64,000 nt of DNA from Dipteris shenzhenensis. Its lineage: Eukaryota > Polypodiophyta > Polypodiopsida > Gleicheniales. A model generated the notes under the pieces. The model was not told where the DNA came from. It was given only the letters and a program-made list of their open reading frames with translations, and did not search any database. A program made the translations under genes and the position numbers. Shown in pieces: positions 10,798 to 23,503 of this stretch. The stretch is taken from assembly GCA_047967505.1 (NCBI GenBank), contig CM106540.1; one strand, 5' to 3'. The stretch's first letter is position 1. Each line of letters starts with the position of its first letter.

Positions 10798-13700
10798 GGT
10801 CCTCTTCCCGGATGCGCGAGTTTTGGTTCACCCCGGTGCCAAGTGGATCCACCCTCCATTACGTGCCCACACTACCTTTGTCTCTGGTGGCGGTGGCTTT
10901 TTGGCGCTTTCAGCGTCCACATCCCCTTCAACTCGTATTTTGGAGGCCTTCTTACACCCCATTTTAGGGCCTTTTTACACCCCCCTCTTCTCACATCTTC
11001 AGTAGTACCATGTAAGAAACTAATTGTACACCCCGCCTTCAAGTTTGTGCTTATTTAACGTGCTAATGGTGTGGCGCTCACGTGCTAATGGTGTGGTGCT
11101 CGGGAAGGTAATGCATTCCATTTGCACCACAATTTGCATTTGTTCAAATACATAACATGCAAAAGATCTTTCATCGCAACTAGTATAAATTATTTTTAAA
11201 AAAACTTTAAATCACTCACAACATAAAGGTCTCAACATATTCATGGTGTTTATTTCCATTAAAAAAAGATTTAAATCAAATGCATAGAAATTTGAAAGGT
11301 ACAAACAACATAAAAGTGAAATAATTAATTAATACCAGCTTTCTATCAATTGGGCGCCTTATTAAAAAGCTCTTGAGTTTTGCATGGTCTCCATTCTTTT
11401 GGCAACACATTCATGGTGACAACCAAGTATATAAACTAAGTTTCAAATGTGCATCGACCTCTATAAAAGAGCTTTATGTTTTGGATCAATAGGACCAACA
11501 ACCACTTCTCCAATCTTCCCTTACAAATTTTTGTAAATAGGAACTTGTAAGAACTTGGACACAATCTACCTAAAGAAAGAATGTTACCTAGTCTTGGAGC
11601 ACCTCAAATGTGACCAACTTGGCTTTAGAATATATCCAAAGAGGCTTCCACAAGCTCAACAACCCTCGTATGTAGAGATCTCATCCCCTTGAGGACCACC
11701 CAAACGAGTATCCTTCCCTTGACATATCCTTGACACTCAACCATTGGATCAAGTCTTCATGATCATCATCCCCTCTTAGGTCTCCTCCCCACTTCAAGAC
11801 TTGATGCAAACTCTTGCTAGATTATAACCTTTTATCTCGATGAAAAATGAAGAGAGAAGCTTGTGTCTCTAATTAAAACCTTCTAGCATTTAATTCTTGA
11901 TATCCCTTTAGCATTGTTTCTAAACCCCTTGAAACATGTCACCCATGGTGCATTAAAATGAAAGATCTTAAGAAATCAATCATCAATCTAAAGCTCACAA
12001 CTTCACTTTCAAGTTACAAACACCCAAACTTCCCTCGACCATAAAGGTTTGGTGACAGAGCACTAGTGAATGACATGGAACTTTAACTTGACATCCTTTT
12101 CAAGCTATTCCAATTATAGGAGAAAACCCTCAAAGACTGGAGATACCAATCGGGTAAAAGCCAAGAGTCATGTCAAAGCACAACAATTCTAACATTCCAC
12201 CCAAAAATCTTAGGTCTCCAAGGTTTTAGCTTATCCCTTCAAGTTGGCCTTCATCTTTGTTTGGCTAAAGATTACCGCCCTCGATGGGTAGGTTTTCCAA
12301 AAGATGCCAAATTCGCCCCAATCTTTGCCAATGGAAACACACACTTATATTCTACATAGAAGGCCAATCCTTTAAAGCCTGGCATAAATTATGAACCAAT
12401 AAAGCAATTGATCCATCATGGCCTTGTTGGTTTCAAGAAAGAGATAAGATGTTGCAAAAAGTTATAGTCTTTACCTCTTGGTAGAGGGGAGGGACAAATT
12501 AACAAGTAGCACCTCATCGAGACCTCATCCTACAAGGAATCAAAATTAAGAATTAGAATTTAAGACTCTGAGAACAAAGTATTTAATATTTTGTGGACTT
12601 TTGTAAAGCCCATTCGGACTAAATTCGGACTAAAGAAAAGTAAAAAAATCATGAATATTATACATTGCTTATGATTTTCTAAGCTATCTTTCAAAACAAA
12701 AATAGCTTGAAATAAGAAATGACAACCAAAAGAATTAAACCACATAATTCAAACATTGGTTTGATCTTGACAAACCAATAGATGAGTGTTCGCTTGTAGA
12801 GCTACTATATACGTACACCTTCTTAGTGTTAAAATACACCATTTTAAATATAAAAACAAACTATTTAACAATGTTCATGCATCATTGCTTTATCCCATGA
12901 TTAGTTTTAAATGGTAGTTTGAATCCATTTTTTACTTGCATTGTTCTTAGCCTCTTTCTATGCCATAACACTAACATTTGTCTCATCCCATGTCTCAACA
13001 TCAACTTTTGTCACTACCACTATGAGAACACTATAATACCACTAAGATTGTGTGTCTCTATATTCTCCCTTGTACTAATAGCTTGATTACTAATGCCGTC
13101 AATCCCAATTGTCATGCATGTGACCTAAATACCACTCATGGAGGTTTGACTTCATTGACTACTATAAGTTCTATCTCCCTATATGCCCCACCTTCTCCAA
13201 TTCATTTATTCTAACTTTTGTGCCCCAAATTAAAAACCCTCGATCCATGAACAAATGTATTATGTTATGTATTCATAAAGATACCTACTTAAAGGAGTAT
13301 CATGTGAGCTTCATCCTCTACCAATGCTCCTATGCATAGCATGTCTAGATCCTTTCCTTGGCTAGTAGTCCTCCATTTACTAGTTTCAAGTTCTCGACAT
13401 ATTTACCAGGGAATTAGAATGGTCTAGGAATATCCGATGATGTTTTAAGCTAAGGGAATAGAGACCATAAATGGAAACCCCACATCATATAACACATTAT
13501 TGCATCACACGAGAATATGGAAAAAATGCTTTGTTTACAGCTATAAACTTTCCACTTTAGCTTTAACCTTTAAAACACACACACAAAAAATCATAAAAAA
13601 TTGGAATTTACATTGATGAAAAATGTTTGCAATGTGCATTTAAATAGAATATTGTGAAAACGAATATTGGAACCTATATGAAAAAGAATTAAACTAAATG

Positions 13701-15480
13701 AAATAATTTGTTTGGTTAAACCAATCTAAGGGTCTTCCATGTTATAGAAACTATTCCTATTCTACACATACAAATCGGATATGTGTGTAAAACATAATTT
13801 CTCTCACAACAAGTACATATTACCTCATGTTGACATGGTCATCATACAATACTAGAAATTTAATAGAGCACCTTAATAGTTGATTTAATGAATCTAACCA
13901 AGACACCAAAAATATAGTGGATCTTCTTAAAAACGTACCTTGTGTGCTCTTTTGAAATTTATTTTCTCTTTTCACCTCTACAAACTTCACTTTCCCCTTA
14001 GTTACAATATCATCACTTCAATTGCAATATCTTTGCACCTCTACAATATTCGCTTTCCCTTCAATTACAATATCATCAGTTGCTTACTCGCTTTGGTGGT
14101 ACCTTATAATAGTAGGAACCTCAATGGTTCTTATAGCATTTCATTACATTGATCTTTGTGCACATTTCTAGAAAAGTTTCCTCAAGAGCTATCATCTATT
14201 AGGAGAGATATGGGGTCTTAAAATGGCCCTAAATTAGTGTTTCTTAAGCTTTAAAGATTCGGAAGGGACTTGTGGTGGACCAATGGGAGTGCTCTGTTCT
14301 GTGGGCCAATGCGATGTTGATGTGGCACATAGGCATTCACGAGGAAAGCTCCAATTGGATCCTCCTCTTACAAAATGGGTCACCCAACCCATCTGCCACC
14401 CCCACCCCCCCCCTCTCTAAGCCCATAAACCACATGCTTGACCTCCCCAATCCCCTCCCCATTTATAGCTAATAATCATCAATCTGCTCCACCCTCTTCA
14501 TCAATGCCATGGTCTTGCCATGGTGGGCCCATGTCATAAGACCATATTTAGCCTACTTTTGACTTGGTATTTTGCTATTTTGTCCCCTCTTTTTCTTTTC
14601 TCTTATACTCCCTCCTGTGCTTGGCTCCTCTACTCAGATTTAGAAGTGAAACTATAGCAGTGTACATCACCTATTACATTTTCGCTGCTACCCCTCTCCT
14701 GCTAAGTTTGCATCCTTTGTATCTGCCTCCCCCTTCTCTTTCTCTCTCCCTTATTTCTTGTATTATATCCTCAGATCCTGCCCTCTCAGTAAATTTGGGT
14801 CCCCTTGGAGTTTCATTACTCCCTGCTACTTGCTCTTAGTTGCTTCTCGCTTGCATGCAAAAGCATCTCCTTAGCCACCTTAGGTAGCTCTAGCCTTAGC
14901 CATTTTAGCTAGCTTGCTTGCATGCAAAAGCATATGCCTTAGCTGCCTGCGGTAGCTCCAAATGTTCCCAACATGAATATTTGGGAAATTTTACCTATGT
15001 AAGGGTAGAATTTGCAAGCTTTTAGAAGAATTTTTGTTAGGTTTAGTCAGAGTTAAACCTTGAAAGTTGTAGTTTTTTGCATATTCATTGTATTGCAATT
15101 TAGTTGTTTAAACTACAATTTTTGTGTTTTGGACATATTTTGTGATTTGTTGTTCAATTTTGACTAAAACCATTAGGTTTAAAAACATATTTCAAATTTT
15201 TTAAATAGGAATCTAAATTTGACTAAAATCATTAGGTGTAGAAAGATATTTCAAATTATTTTGAATAGGAATTTAAATTAATAATGAGCAACATGAGTTG
15301 CTTTTCATAGTAAAGTTTTCTTATGTATTTGTAATATAGTTTGTATGTATTTGAATGTGTTTTCTCTCAAATACTTTGTGTGAATTTAATGTTAGCTTTG
15401 ATTTGTCTCTCCTTCTTTCTTTATGAATTTGTTTTCTAATATATTTGAAATATTTCAAATTTCTTCTTTTGTTTTATAGC
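10798..15480. other. Intergenic, AT-rich, no gene recognised
   Basis: Only short spurious frames are present. A small direct duplication, CGTGCTAATGGTGTGG, occurs twice at about 11059-11097. Another repeated block carrying TTGCATGCAAAAGCAT occurs near 14850 and 14917, about 67 bp apart. The rest shows no domain, tRNA or mobile-element signature that I can support. Confidence 0.45.
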
Positions 15481-15742
15481 TATGTCGAGCAAACAAACTT
15501 TTGGAGAGGTCTATAACTTTGGAAAGCCCTCCAAAGAGGATGCTTCATCCAAAAGCAAAAGATAAAGTTGACAAAGAAAGATACCAAGGAATCAAAGAGA
15601 ATTGGCAAAGATTCAAATCCAAATGTGCAACAACTTCAACAAATTTATGATGTTCCTTCTCTTGGTGATGATAACTATTTGCCTATCCTATATGGAGGGA
15701 ATAACCCAATATAATATCCAATTACTTCTCCCATGGACTTTG
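15481..15742 (+). pseudogene. Possible coding exon fragment cut by element A (unknown product)
   Basis: After a T-rich stretch ending in TTTTATAG (a plausible 3' splice site), an ATG at 15482 opens a hydrophilic lysine- and serine-rich frame starting MSSKQTFGEVYNFGKPSKED. It stops within about 30 residues. A one-base shift afterwards would continue a charged frame through about 15715. Element A then interrupts the sequence at 15743, and the sequence beyond the element (27819 on) gives no clear continuation. I do not recognise the family. It may be a broken host exon, an older repeat, or chance. Confidence 0.25.
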
Positions 15743-15912
15743 TGTGGGGGTTAAAGGTCACTGTGCCTTTACCTCGATTATGTACAATACTCAAACACAT
15801 ATATAAATGAATGAAAAAGAAGATTAGGGTGTTTTGCACCCACCAAAACTTGTGTGGCTCTCTGTTTCTCTCTCTCCCTCTTCCGTTCTTGCTTCCATTG
15901 AGAGCACTCTCA
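15743..15912 (+). repeat. 5' LTR of element A
   Basis: 170 bp, TG...CA ended, with the 5-bp target duplicate CTTTG immediately before it. The CA boundary is set by alignment with the 3' copy at 27644-27813. Confidence 0.93.
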
Positions 15913-17366
15913 ACTAATATCAGAGCTCGAGTGATCTAGCTGAGCATACGTGAATGCCTGGAGGCTCAGTAGCTTTGTGGGAGGAAGGAGAAGCTCTGTG
16001 GGAAGCTTTGTGGGTGACTTTACTTGCATCCGAGTGTGCAGAGACCTTGGAAGAACCTTTGGAAAAGTCACTTTGGCTTTGCGAAGTGGTTTTGAGAGCC
16101 TGTTAAGTGTTTTCAAAGAAAAAGTCGTTTTTTGAGCTTTTCCCTGTTTCGTTTGATGACAGAGACTCCGTATTGACTTGTAGAGGCAACTATTGCTTGC
16201 TTTTGGTGTCCACTTCACTTCAGGAGCTTGGAAACACCTTCATTCTTGAATCTGGGATCATTTCATTGGATTTCTGACTCACTGTGTCAGTTTTTGTGTT
16301 TTTCTGCCCGGGTGTTGAAACTCAAGTTTGGAGTAACCATTTGCAGATCTGTCAGTTCTGGTGCACTCAGGAGTCCTAAAACTTCTATGTTGCTCATCAT
16401 TCGCACTCCGGTGGAGTTTACAAATAGCTCTATTTCCAAAAACGTTTTTCAGTCCGTGTGTTGGACCTAGTGATTGAGACAACGGTTTCCAAAACCATCT
16501 GTCCCATTGCGTTCCAAACGCCCAAAAACCCCTACCTGCCAGTTCTTACATGATTCGGTGGAGGATTTTCAGAGTTATAGATCTCTGTGTATTCGATTTC
16601 GTCTCTCTCTTATGCATTTTTCATTCTAAGGTTTTGAAACCTTAGATTTATGCCACATGGCAGTGGATAAGTGTTGACTCCCATTTCTCACTCATCGGTT
16701 GGGATTTTGGAGTTCCAGCAAAAGAGAGACATTTGCAGATTTTCTTGCTGATTCCGATTATGCAATGGCGCCCATGTTTTGAGGCATCTCAGGTTCTATT
16801 TTCAGTAGCGGTCATTACCATGGGACTATGATTTCTTGAGCATACCTTATGTAGATCACTCTGGTTACAGTTTGAGTAGTGTGTGCGCTCATTCGTGATG
16901 TGCATTTGGTTGCAATGGATGATTTATAGGCCATTTGGATGCATTGCAGTCCTTATTGGATGCGCTGATAGGCCCAAATTACCTTGTGGGATGCTATTTT
17001 TATGGATGCTTTGCACATGGATGCTATTTTATGCTGAGGGAAAGCTTTGACACATTGCAGGTGATGCACTGATAGTGCTATGCTCTCTTGGATGAGATAT
17101 TATTAATCCATATGTCAGTGGACGGTGTTTATGCTTGAGTCATTTGGCACTTATTGGCATTTTGGATTGCCATGCAGTTGGCATTTTCTTTTGGGCCAGA
17201 TTTGCTCATATGGATGCATAGTATATGCACATGAGTCAGATGCTTTGAGACATGAGTTTTGGTGATATTTCACTCTATTGTGGCATACACATTTGGGTGC
17301 ACCTGGTATTTGGTGTGATTCTCTCTTGTAGGCACTAGCATTTGGGATTTTTGCTTCATTTGCATC
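15913..17366 (+). other. Untranslated leader of element A
   Basis: About 1.45 kb between the primer-binding region and the gag ATG, matched in inverted orientation by the leader of B (24079-25518). It contains no ATG-initiated long frame. The 61-residue open frame shared with B starts at GTG, not ATG, so I treat it as a by-product of sequence homology. Confidence 0.7.
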
Positions 17367-19791
17367 ATGGCATCCTCTTCCATGTCTGAAAAGGAGTTTT
17401 TTAGCATTAAAAAGTCTGATGGACAAACTTTTCTTTGTGGAAAGAACAAATAAGGGATGTGCTTATTCAAAAGAAGCAGATTAAACCCTTGGTAGGGATT
17501 GAAGCTAAGCCTGCAAATATGTTTGAGAATGATTGGAATGAGTTGGATGCATTAGCAAAATCTACTATTAGACTTCATCTTGGAGAGTCAGTTTATTTCA
17601 CAGTAGTAAATGAGCAGACTACAGAAGATTTGTGGAAGAAACTGTGTGCCACTTATGAGAAGGAAACTGCCTCTAATAAAGTTTACCTCACGAAGAGGTT
17701 GTTTGAGTTGCTGATGAAGCAAGGGATCTCCATTGCTTCTCACTTGAATGAATTCAATATTATTTTCAGCTAGCTTTAGGCTCAAAAGATGAATTTTGAT
17801 GCAGAGACTAAGGCAATATTTCTCTTATGTTCATTGCCATCCTCATGGGATACCTTCCGTAAAGCTGTTAGTAACTCTGCACCTGATGGAATACTGAAAT
17901 TTGATGATGTTGTGGGTAGCTTGTTGGCCGAGGAGATTAGACGGAAGTCTATGGATGGCAACAAGCAGGATGTAGCCTTAAATGTGCAAAGGGGCAGATC
18001 ACAGTTCACGGGGAAGTCCTAAGAAAGAGGGAAGTCTCGTAGCAAATCTAGGGCATGGAACATTGAGTGTTACCACTGTGGCAATAAGGGCCATACGAAA
18101 AAGGATTGCTACAAGCTGAAAAGAGAGCAAAAGGATAAGAAAAAGAATGCAAATTGGGGTGCAAATCAAAAGGAAGAGAGTCCAAGGGAGGACAAAGGAA
18201 AAGTAAAGATCGAGGAGATCAATGCAGTCACACATGATAGTGACAATGACGTTCTCTTCATGTCCTAAGAAAGAGGGAAGTCTCGTAGCAAATCTAGGGC
18301 ATGGAAGATTGAGTGTTACCACTGTGGCAAGAAGGGCCATACGAAAAAGGATTGCTACAAGCTGAAAAGAGAGCAAAAGGATAAGAAAAAGAATGCAAAT
18401 TGGGGTGCAAATCAAAAGGAAGAGAGTCCAAGGGAGGACAAAGAAAAAGTAAAGATCGAGGAGATCAATGCAGTCACACATAATAGTGACAATGACGTTC
18501 TCTTCATGTCTAGTTTATCTGTAGAGTTGCTTACCACTTCAGATGATGCATATTCCCAGGATTGGATTTTGGATTCTGGTGCTTCATTCCATGTTACTCC
18601 CCATAGGGAATGGTTCTCCACTTATGACAGTGGAAAGACAAGTTGTGTGCATCTTGGAAATGACTATGCATGTGACATAGTGGGAGTAGGTGACATAAAG
18701 TTTTCTTTTGCAAATGGGTCTGCATTTATTTTGAAACATGTGAGACATGTGCCTAAGTTGACCAAGCGTCTTATTTCAGTGGGTCAACTAGATGATGCTA
18801 GTTTTCACACCACTTTTGGCTTTCAGAGTTGGAAAATTAAGAAGGGCTCTACGCTTTTGGCCAGGGGTGCCAAGTGTGGGACTTTGTATCCCTTACATGT
18901 ATCAGGGGTCTTTGATCATGTTGTTGCAATAACCGAGCAGCCAAGCACTTCTTTGTGGCATTGCAGGTTGGGGCACATGAGCCAGAATGGAATGAAACTC
19001 TTATGCCGTTTGGGTTATGTACCGCATTTGAGTTTCTCTGATTTTGAATTTTGTGATTACTGTCTCTATGGGAAGCAGACTAAATCAGCCGATAAAAGAA
19101 GGGGAAAGAAAGAGTTTGAAAAGCTTGATTTGGTGCATTCAGATGTATGTGGTCCCATGCCTACACGGTCATTAGGCAGGGCTGAATACTATGTGACATT
19201 CATTGATGATGCAACTAGGAAAGTGTGGGCTTATGCTATAGCTCAGAAGAGTGATGTGTTCCAGGTATTTCAGAAATGGCTGGCCTTGGTTGAGAATCAG
19301 TCAGGTAGAATGCTTAAATGCCTACAAACTGACAATGGTGGAGAGTATCTCTCTCATGACTTTCAGCATTTCTATGATAGACGTGCGATTAAGAGGGAGC
19401 TCACATCCCCTCGTACTCCAGAGCCAAATCCAGTTGCAGAAAAGATGAATCGTACCATTCAAGAAAGGTTGCAATGCATGCTTTCCAATGCAAGTCTTTC
19501 TGGTGGTTTTTGGGCTGAGGCAATGAAGACTGCAGTCCATGTGATCAATAGATCACCTAGTAAGAGTTTGGATGGTGGTAATCCTGAAGAGGCATGGAGT
19601 GGCAAGAAGCCCTCTTACTCTCATTTGCGTATATTTGGGTGTGAGGCATATGCACATGTGCCAAAAGAGCTTCGAAAAAAGCTAGATCCTAAGTCTAGGA
19701 AATGCATCTTTCTGGGTTATGGTGAAAGTGGAGAGATTGGCTATCGTCTCTGTGATCCAAAAGCAAAGAAGATCATACGCAGCCATGATGT
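17367..19791 (+). pseudogene. gag-protease-integrase half of element A, inactivated
   Basis: The gag ATG is at 17367. Comparison with B shows a one-base deletion near 17420 that shifts the frame, a CAG-to-TAG stop near 17771-17773 and a CAA-to-TAA stop near 18020, the last of these duplicated with the surrounding 246 bp. The CCHC knuckle (CYHCGNKGHTKKDC-like) is followed by an open frame from about 18506. That frame carries the protease signature ILDSGASFHVT, the integrase zinc-binding HRLGHM...CDYCLYGK region and the catalytic context QTDNGGEY...NPVAEKMN. It runs to 19791, where element B interrupts it just after the CATGATGT sequence in the integrase C-terminal part. Downstream coding resumes at 25694. 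Confidence 0.9.
18016..18507 (+). repeat. 246-bp tandem duplication of the zinc-knuckle region in element A
   Basis: 18016-18261 and 18262-18507 are near-identical copies (about four differences seen), each carrying one CCHC zinc knuckle and the following lysine-rich linker. The unit is a multiple of three. Both copies start with the same in-frame TAA, so the stop mutation came before the duplication. B and C have a single copy. Confidence 0.92.
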
Positions 19792-19964
19792 TGAGAGTGC
19801 TCTCAATGGAAGCAAGAACGGAAGAAGGAGAGAGAGAGATAGAGAGCCACACAAGTTTTGGTGGGTGCAGAACCACCCTAATCTTCTTTTTCATTCATTT
19901 ATATATATGTGTTTGAGTATTGTACATAACCGGGGTTAAGGCACAGTGACCTTTAACCCCCACA
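19792..19964 (-). repeat. 3' LTR of element B
   Basis: 173 bp. On the plus strand it begins TGAGAGTGCTCTCA and ends AACCCCCACA. It follows the target duplicate GATGT directly. Confidence 0.94.
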
Positions 19965-20017
19965 ACCTCCCACTTAAAGGACAATGTGCCTTTAAGGGAG
20001 AATAACTAGTGAGCATA

Positions 20018-20350
20018 CTATCCAATGCCCATCAATACACGACAATACTCAAACCGCTGACTAGGTAGACTCTTCGTCAGCATATCTGTAGGGTTATCAT
20101 CTGTATGAACCTTGACAAGCTCTATGCGCTTGTCCTCAAGTACCTCCCTGATGAAATGGTACCTGACCTCAATGTGTTTGGTCTTTGCATGAAAGACCGG
20201 ATTCCGTGCTAGCTGAATAGCACTCATGGAATCACTATGCAATGTCGGTACACCTGTATGAATCCCCAAATCTCCCACTAGCCGATCAAGCCATATAGCC
20301 TCCTTGCAACCCTCTGTGGTAGCAACATACTCAGCCTCTGTGGTAGACAA
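20018..20350 (-). pseudogene. RNase H C-terminal part of element B pol, downstream of a premature stop
   Basis: 110 codons in the same frame as the pol ORF, separated from it only by the TAG at 20363-20365. It contains the copia RNase H signature STTEAEYVA and the conserved tail KTKHIEVRYHFIRE...DMLTKSLPSQRFEYCR. It ends about 50 bp before the polypurine tract and 3' LTR. Confidence 0.9.
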
Positions 20351-20362
20351 AGCAATGCACTT

Positions 20363-23300
20363 CTATGCGCGAGACATCCACGACACTGCACCACCTGCAA
20401 AGGTGAACGCATAACCAGAAGTGGATCTCCTACTATCCACATGCCCTGCATAGTCTGAATCTGTGTACCCAAGTACACGCATGTCTCCTTTACCAAAGCA
20501 AATGCACATCTCCTTGGTACCCTTCATGTACCTCATGATGCACTTAACTGCCTCCCAATGCCTCTTTCCTGGATTAGCCATATACCGGCTAACAACTCCC
20601 ACTGCAAATGCAATGTCTGGTCTAGTAGCTATCATAGCATACATAAGACTCCCAACTGTTGATGCATAAGGAACCTTGGCCATCATGGCCCTTTCCTCAT
20701 CTGATTTGGGACTATCTGTATGACTCAGTTTCACATATGGAGGCAATGGAGTACTCACTGCCTTCCCCCCCTCCATATTGAAATGCTGCAATACTTTTGT
20801 AACATACTCTTTTTGTGAAAGCCAATGGAGTTTCCTACTCCGTTCATGCATGATGCGCATACCAAGAATATGACCTGCAAATCCCAAATCCTTAATATCA
20901 AAGGCCTCATGCAACTTGGCCTTTAATGCATCTAGCTCATAAGTATTCTTTCTAGCCAATGGCATATCATCCACATATAGTGCCAAGATTATCAGGCTAT
21001 TATCCTTAGCCCTTTTAGTGTAGAGGCAGTGATCAATTTCACTCCTAAAACCCTGCGACCGAATGAAAACATCAAACTTTTGATACCATTCTCTAGGTGC
21101 TTGCTTAAGACCATAGAGACTCTTCTTCAGCTTGCAAACTAAATGCTCTTTGCCCTTTTCTTCAAAGCCTTCCGGCTGCACCATGTAAATTTCCTCATGC
21201 AAATCCCCATGCAAGAAAGCTGTCTTGACATCCATTTGCATAAGCTCCATATCCTCTGATGCCACTAGTCCAAGCATGCATCTAAGTGTGGTCATCTTCA
21301 CAACGAGAGAGAATATCTCATCAAAGTCCACACCCTTCTCTTGCTTGAACCCTTTAGCAACCAAACGGGCCTTGTACCTAGGCACATCATCACCTGTGAC
21401 CTTCATCTTGTAGACCCATTTACATGGCAATGCTTTCTTTCCATGTGGCAAAGAAACCAAGTCCCAAGTCTTATTCTTCATAAGTGAACTCATCTCTGAT
21501 TGCATAGCATACTCCCACTTGTGTTGATCCTCATGCATCATAGCCTCTCTGTAGTAAGAAGGCTCCCCGCAATCAGTAAGCATCACATAGTCTACCCCTG
21601 GAACAAACTTATCAGGCGGTCTAGACACTCTAGATGATCTTCTCAATGGCATTTCAGCTTGCTGTCCCACCTGCATATCAGCCACATTTGGCTCATCATT
21701 TCCACCAATAGATGATCCATCATCTACCCTTGAATGTATACCTATGGGAGTACTTGGTGGTACCATTTCTTGCACATTTGGTGCATGGACAGCTTGCTGT
21801 CTATCAACATATGCAGGTGGATTCACATCCTGGAAAGTGATTTTCCTCATTTCCACATCCCTCATGGGTGCCTTATGCATCTTCTTCTCATTGAAGACCA
21901 CATCATGGCTGCGTATGATCTTCTTTGCTTTTGGATCCCAGAGACGATAGCCCATCTCTCCACTTTCACCATAACCCAGAAAGATGCATTTCCTAGACTT
22001 AGGATCTAGCTTCTTTCGAAGCTCTTTTGGCACATGTGCATATGCCTCACACCTAAATATATGCAAATGAGAGTAAGAGGGCTTCTTGCCACTCCATGCC
22101 TCTTTAGGAATACCACCATCCAAACTCTTACTAGGTGATCTATTGATCACATGCACTGCAGTCTTCATTGCCTCAGCCCAAAAACCACCAGAAAGACTTG
22201 CATTGGAAAGCATGCATTGCAACCTTTCTTGAATGGTATGGTTCATCTTTTCTGCAACTGGATTTTGCTCTGGAGTACGAGGGGATGTGAGCTCCCTCTT
22301 AATCCCACGTGTATCACAGAAATGCTGAAGGTCATGAGAGAGATACTCTCCACCATTATCAGTCCGTAGGAATTTAAGCGTTCTACCTGACTGATTCTCA
22401 ACCAAGGCCAGCCATTTCTGAAATACCTGGAACACATCACTCTTCCGAGCTATAGCATAAGCCCACACTTTCCTAGTTGCATCATCAATGAATGTTACAT
22501 AGTATTCAGCCCCGCCTAATGACTGTGTAGGCATGGGACCACATACATCTGAATGCACCAAATCAAGCATTTCAAACTCTTTCTTTCCCCTTCTTTTATG
22601 GGCTGATTTAGTTTGCTTCCCATAGAGACAATGCTCACAAAATTCAAAATCAGAGAAACTCAAATGCGGTACATAACCCAAACGGCATAAGAGTTTCATT
22701 CCATTCTGGCTCATGTGCCCCAACCTGCAATTCCACAAAGAAGTGCTTGGCTGCTCGGTTATTGCAACAACATGATCAAATACCCCTGATACATGTAAGG
22801 GATACAAAGTCCCACACTTGGCACCCCTGGCCAAAAGCATAGAGCCCTTTTGAATTTTCCAACTTTGAAAGCCAAAAGTGGTGTGAAAACCAGCATCATC
22901 TAGCTGACCCACTGAAATAAGACTCTTGGTCAGCTTAGGCACATGTCTCACATGTTTTAAAACAAATGTAGACCCATTTGCAAAAGAAAACTTTATGTCA
23001 CCTGCTCCCACTATGTCACATGCATAGTCATTTCCAAGATGCACACAACCTGTCTTTCCACTGTCATAAGTGGAGAACCATTCCCTATGGGGAGTAACAT
23101 GGAATGAAGCACCAGAATCCAAAATCCAATCATGGGAATATGCATCATCTGAAGTGGTAAGCAACTCTGCAGATAAAATAGACATGAAGAGAACGTCATT
23201 GTCACTATCATGTGTGACTGCATTGATCTCCTCGATCTTCACTTTTCCTTTGTCCTCCCTTGGACTCTCTTCCTTTTGATTTGCACCCCAATTTGCATTC

Positions 23301-23503
23301 TTTTTCTTATCCTTTTGCTCTCTTTTCAGCTTGTAGCAATCTTTTTTCATATGGCCCTTCTTGCCACAGTGGTAACACTCAATGTTCTGTGCCCTGGATT
23401 TGCTACAAGACTTCCCTCTTTCTTGGGACTTCCCCCTGAACTGTGATCTACCCTTTGCACATTTAAGGCTGCATCCTGCTTGTTGCCATCCATAGACTTC
23501 CAT
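20363..23503 (-). pseudogene. Protease-integrase-RT part of element B polyprotein, frameshifted from gag and ended early
   Basis: 1,046 codons of open frame on the minus strand. In order: CCHC knuckle CYHCGKKGHMKKDC (about residues 43-56), retropepsin motif ILDSGASFHVT (about 126-136), integrase zinc-binding RLGHM...CEHCLYGK and core with RTDNGGEY, then a copia RT with KWVYKMK, MDVKTAFLHGDL, LKKSLYGLKQAPREWYQ and the catalytic ALYVDDM, then early RNase H (DSDYAGHVDSRRST). It ends at a TAG (20363-20365) where A has CAG, and the same frame continues as 20018-20350. The initiating Met of this open frame is not a natural start; the frame belongs to the gag-pol polyprotein. Confidence 0.9.

Noticed and set aside
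15950-16135. 61-residue leader frame conserved between A (plus) and B (25296-25481, minus)
   Set aside because: In A it starts at GTG, with the nearby ATG out of frame, and the antisense frames are equally open. The similarity follows from the shared leader DNA.
17999-18481. 160-residue minus-strand frame with a repeated hydrophobic peptide resembling a membrane protein
   Set aside because: It is the antisense of the duplicated lysine-rich linker of element A (AAG/AAA read as CTT/TTT); the repeat is the 246-bp duplication.
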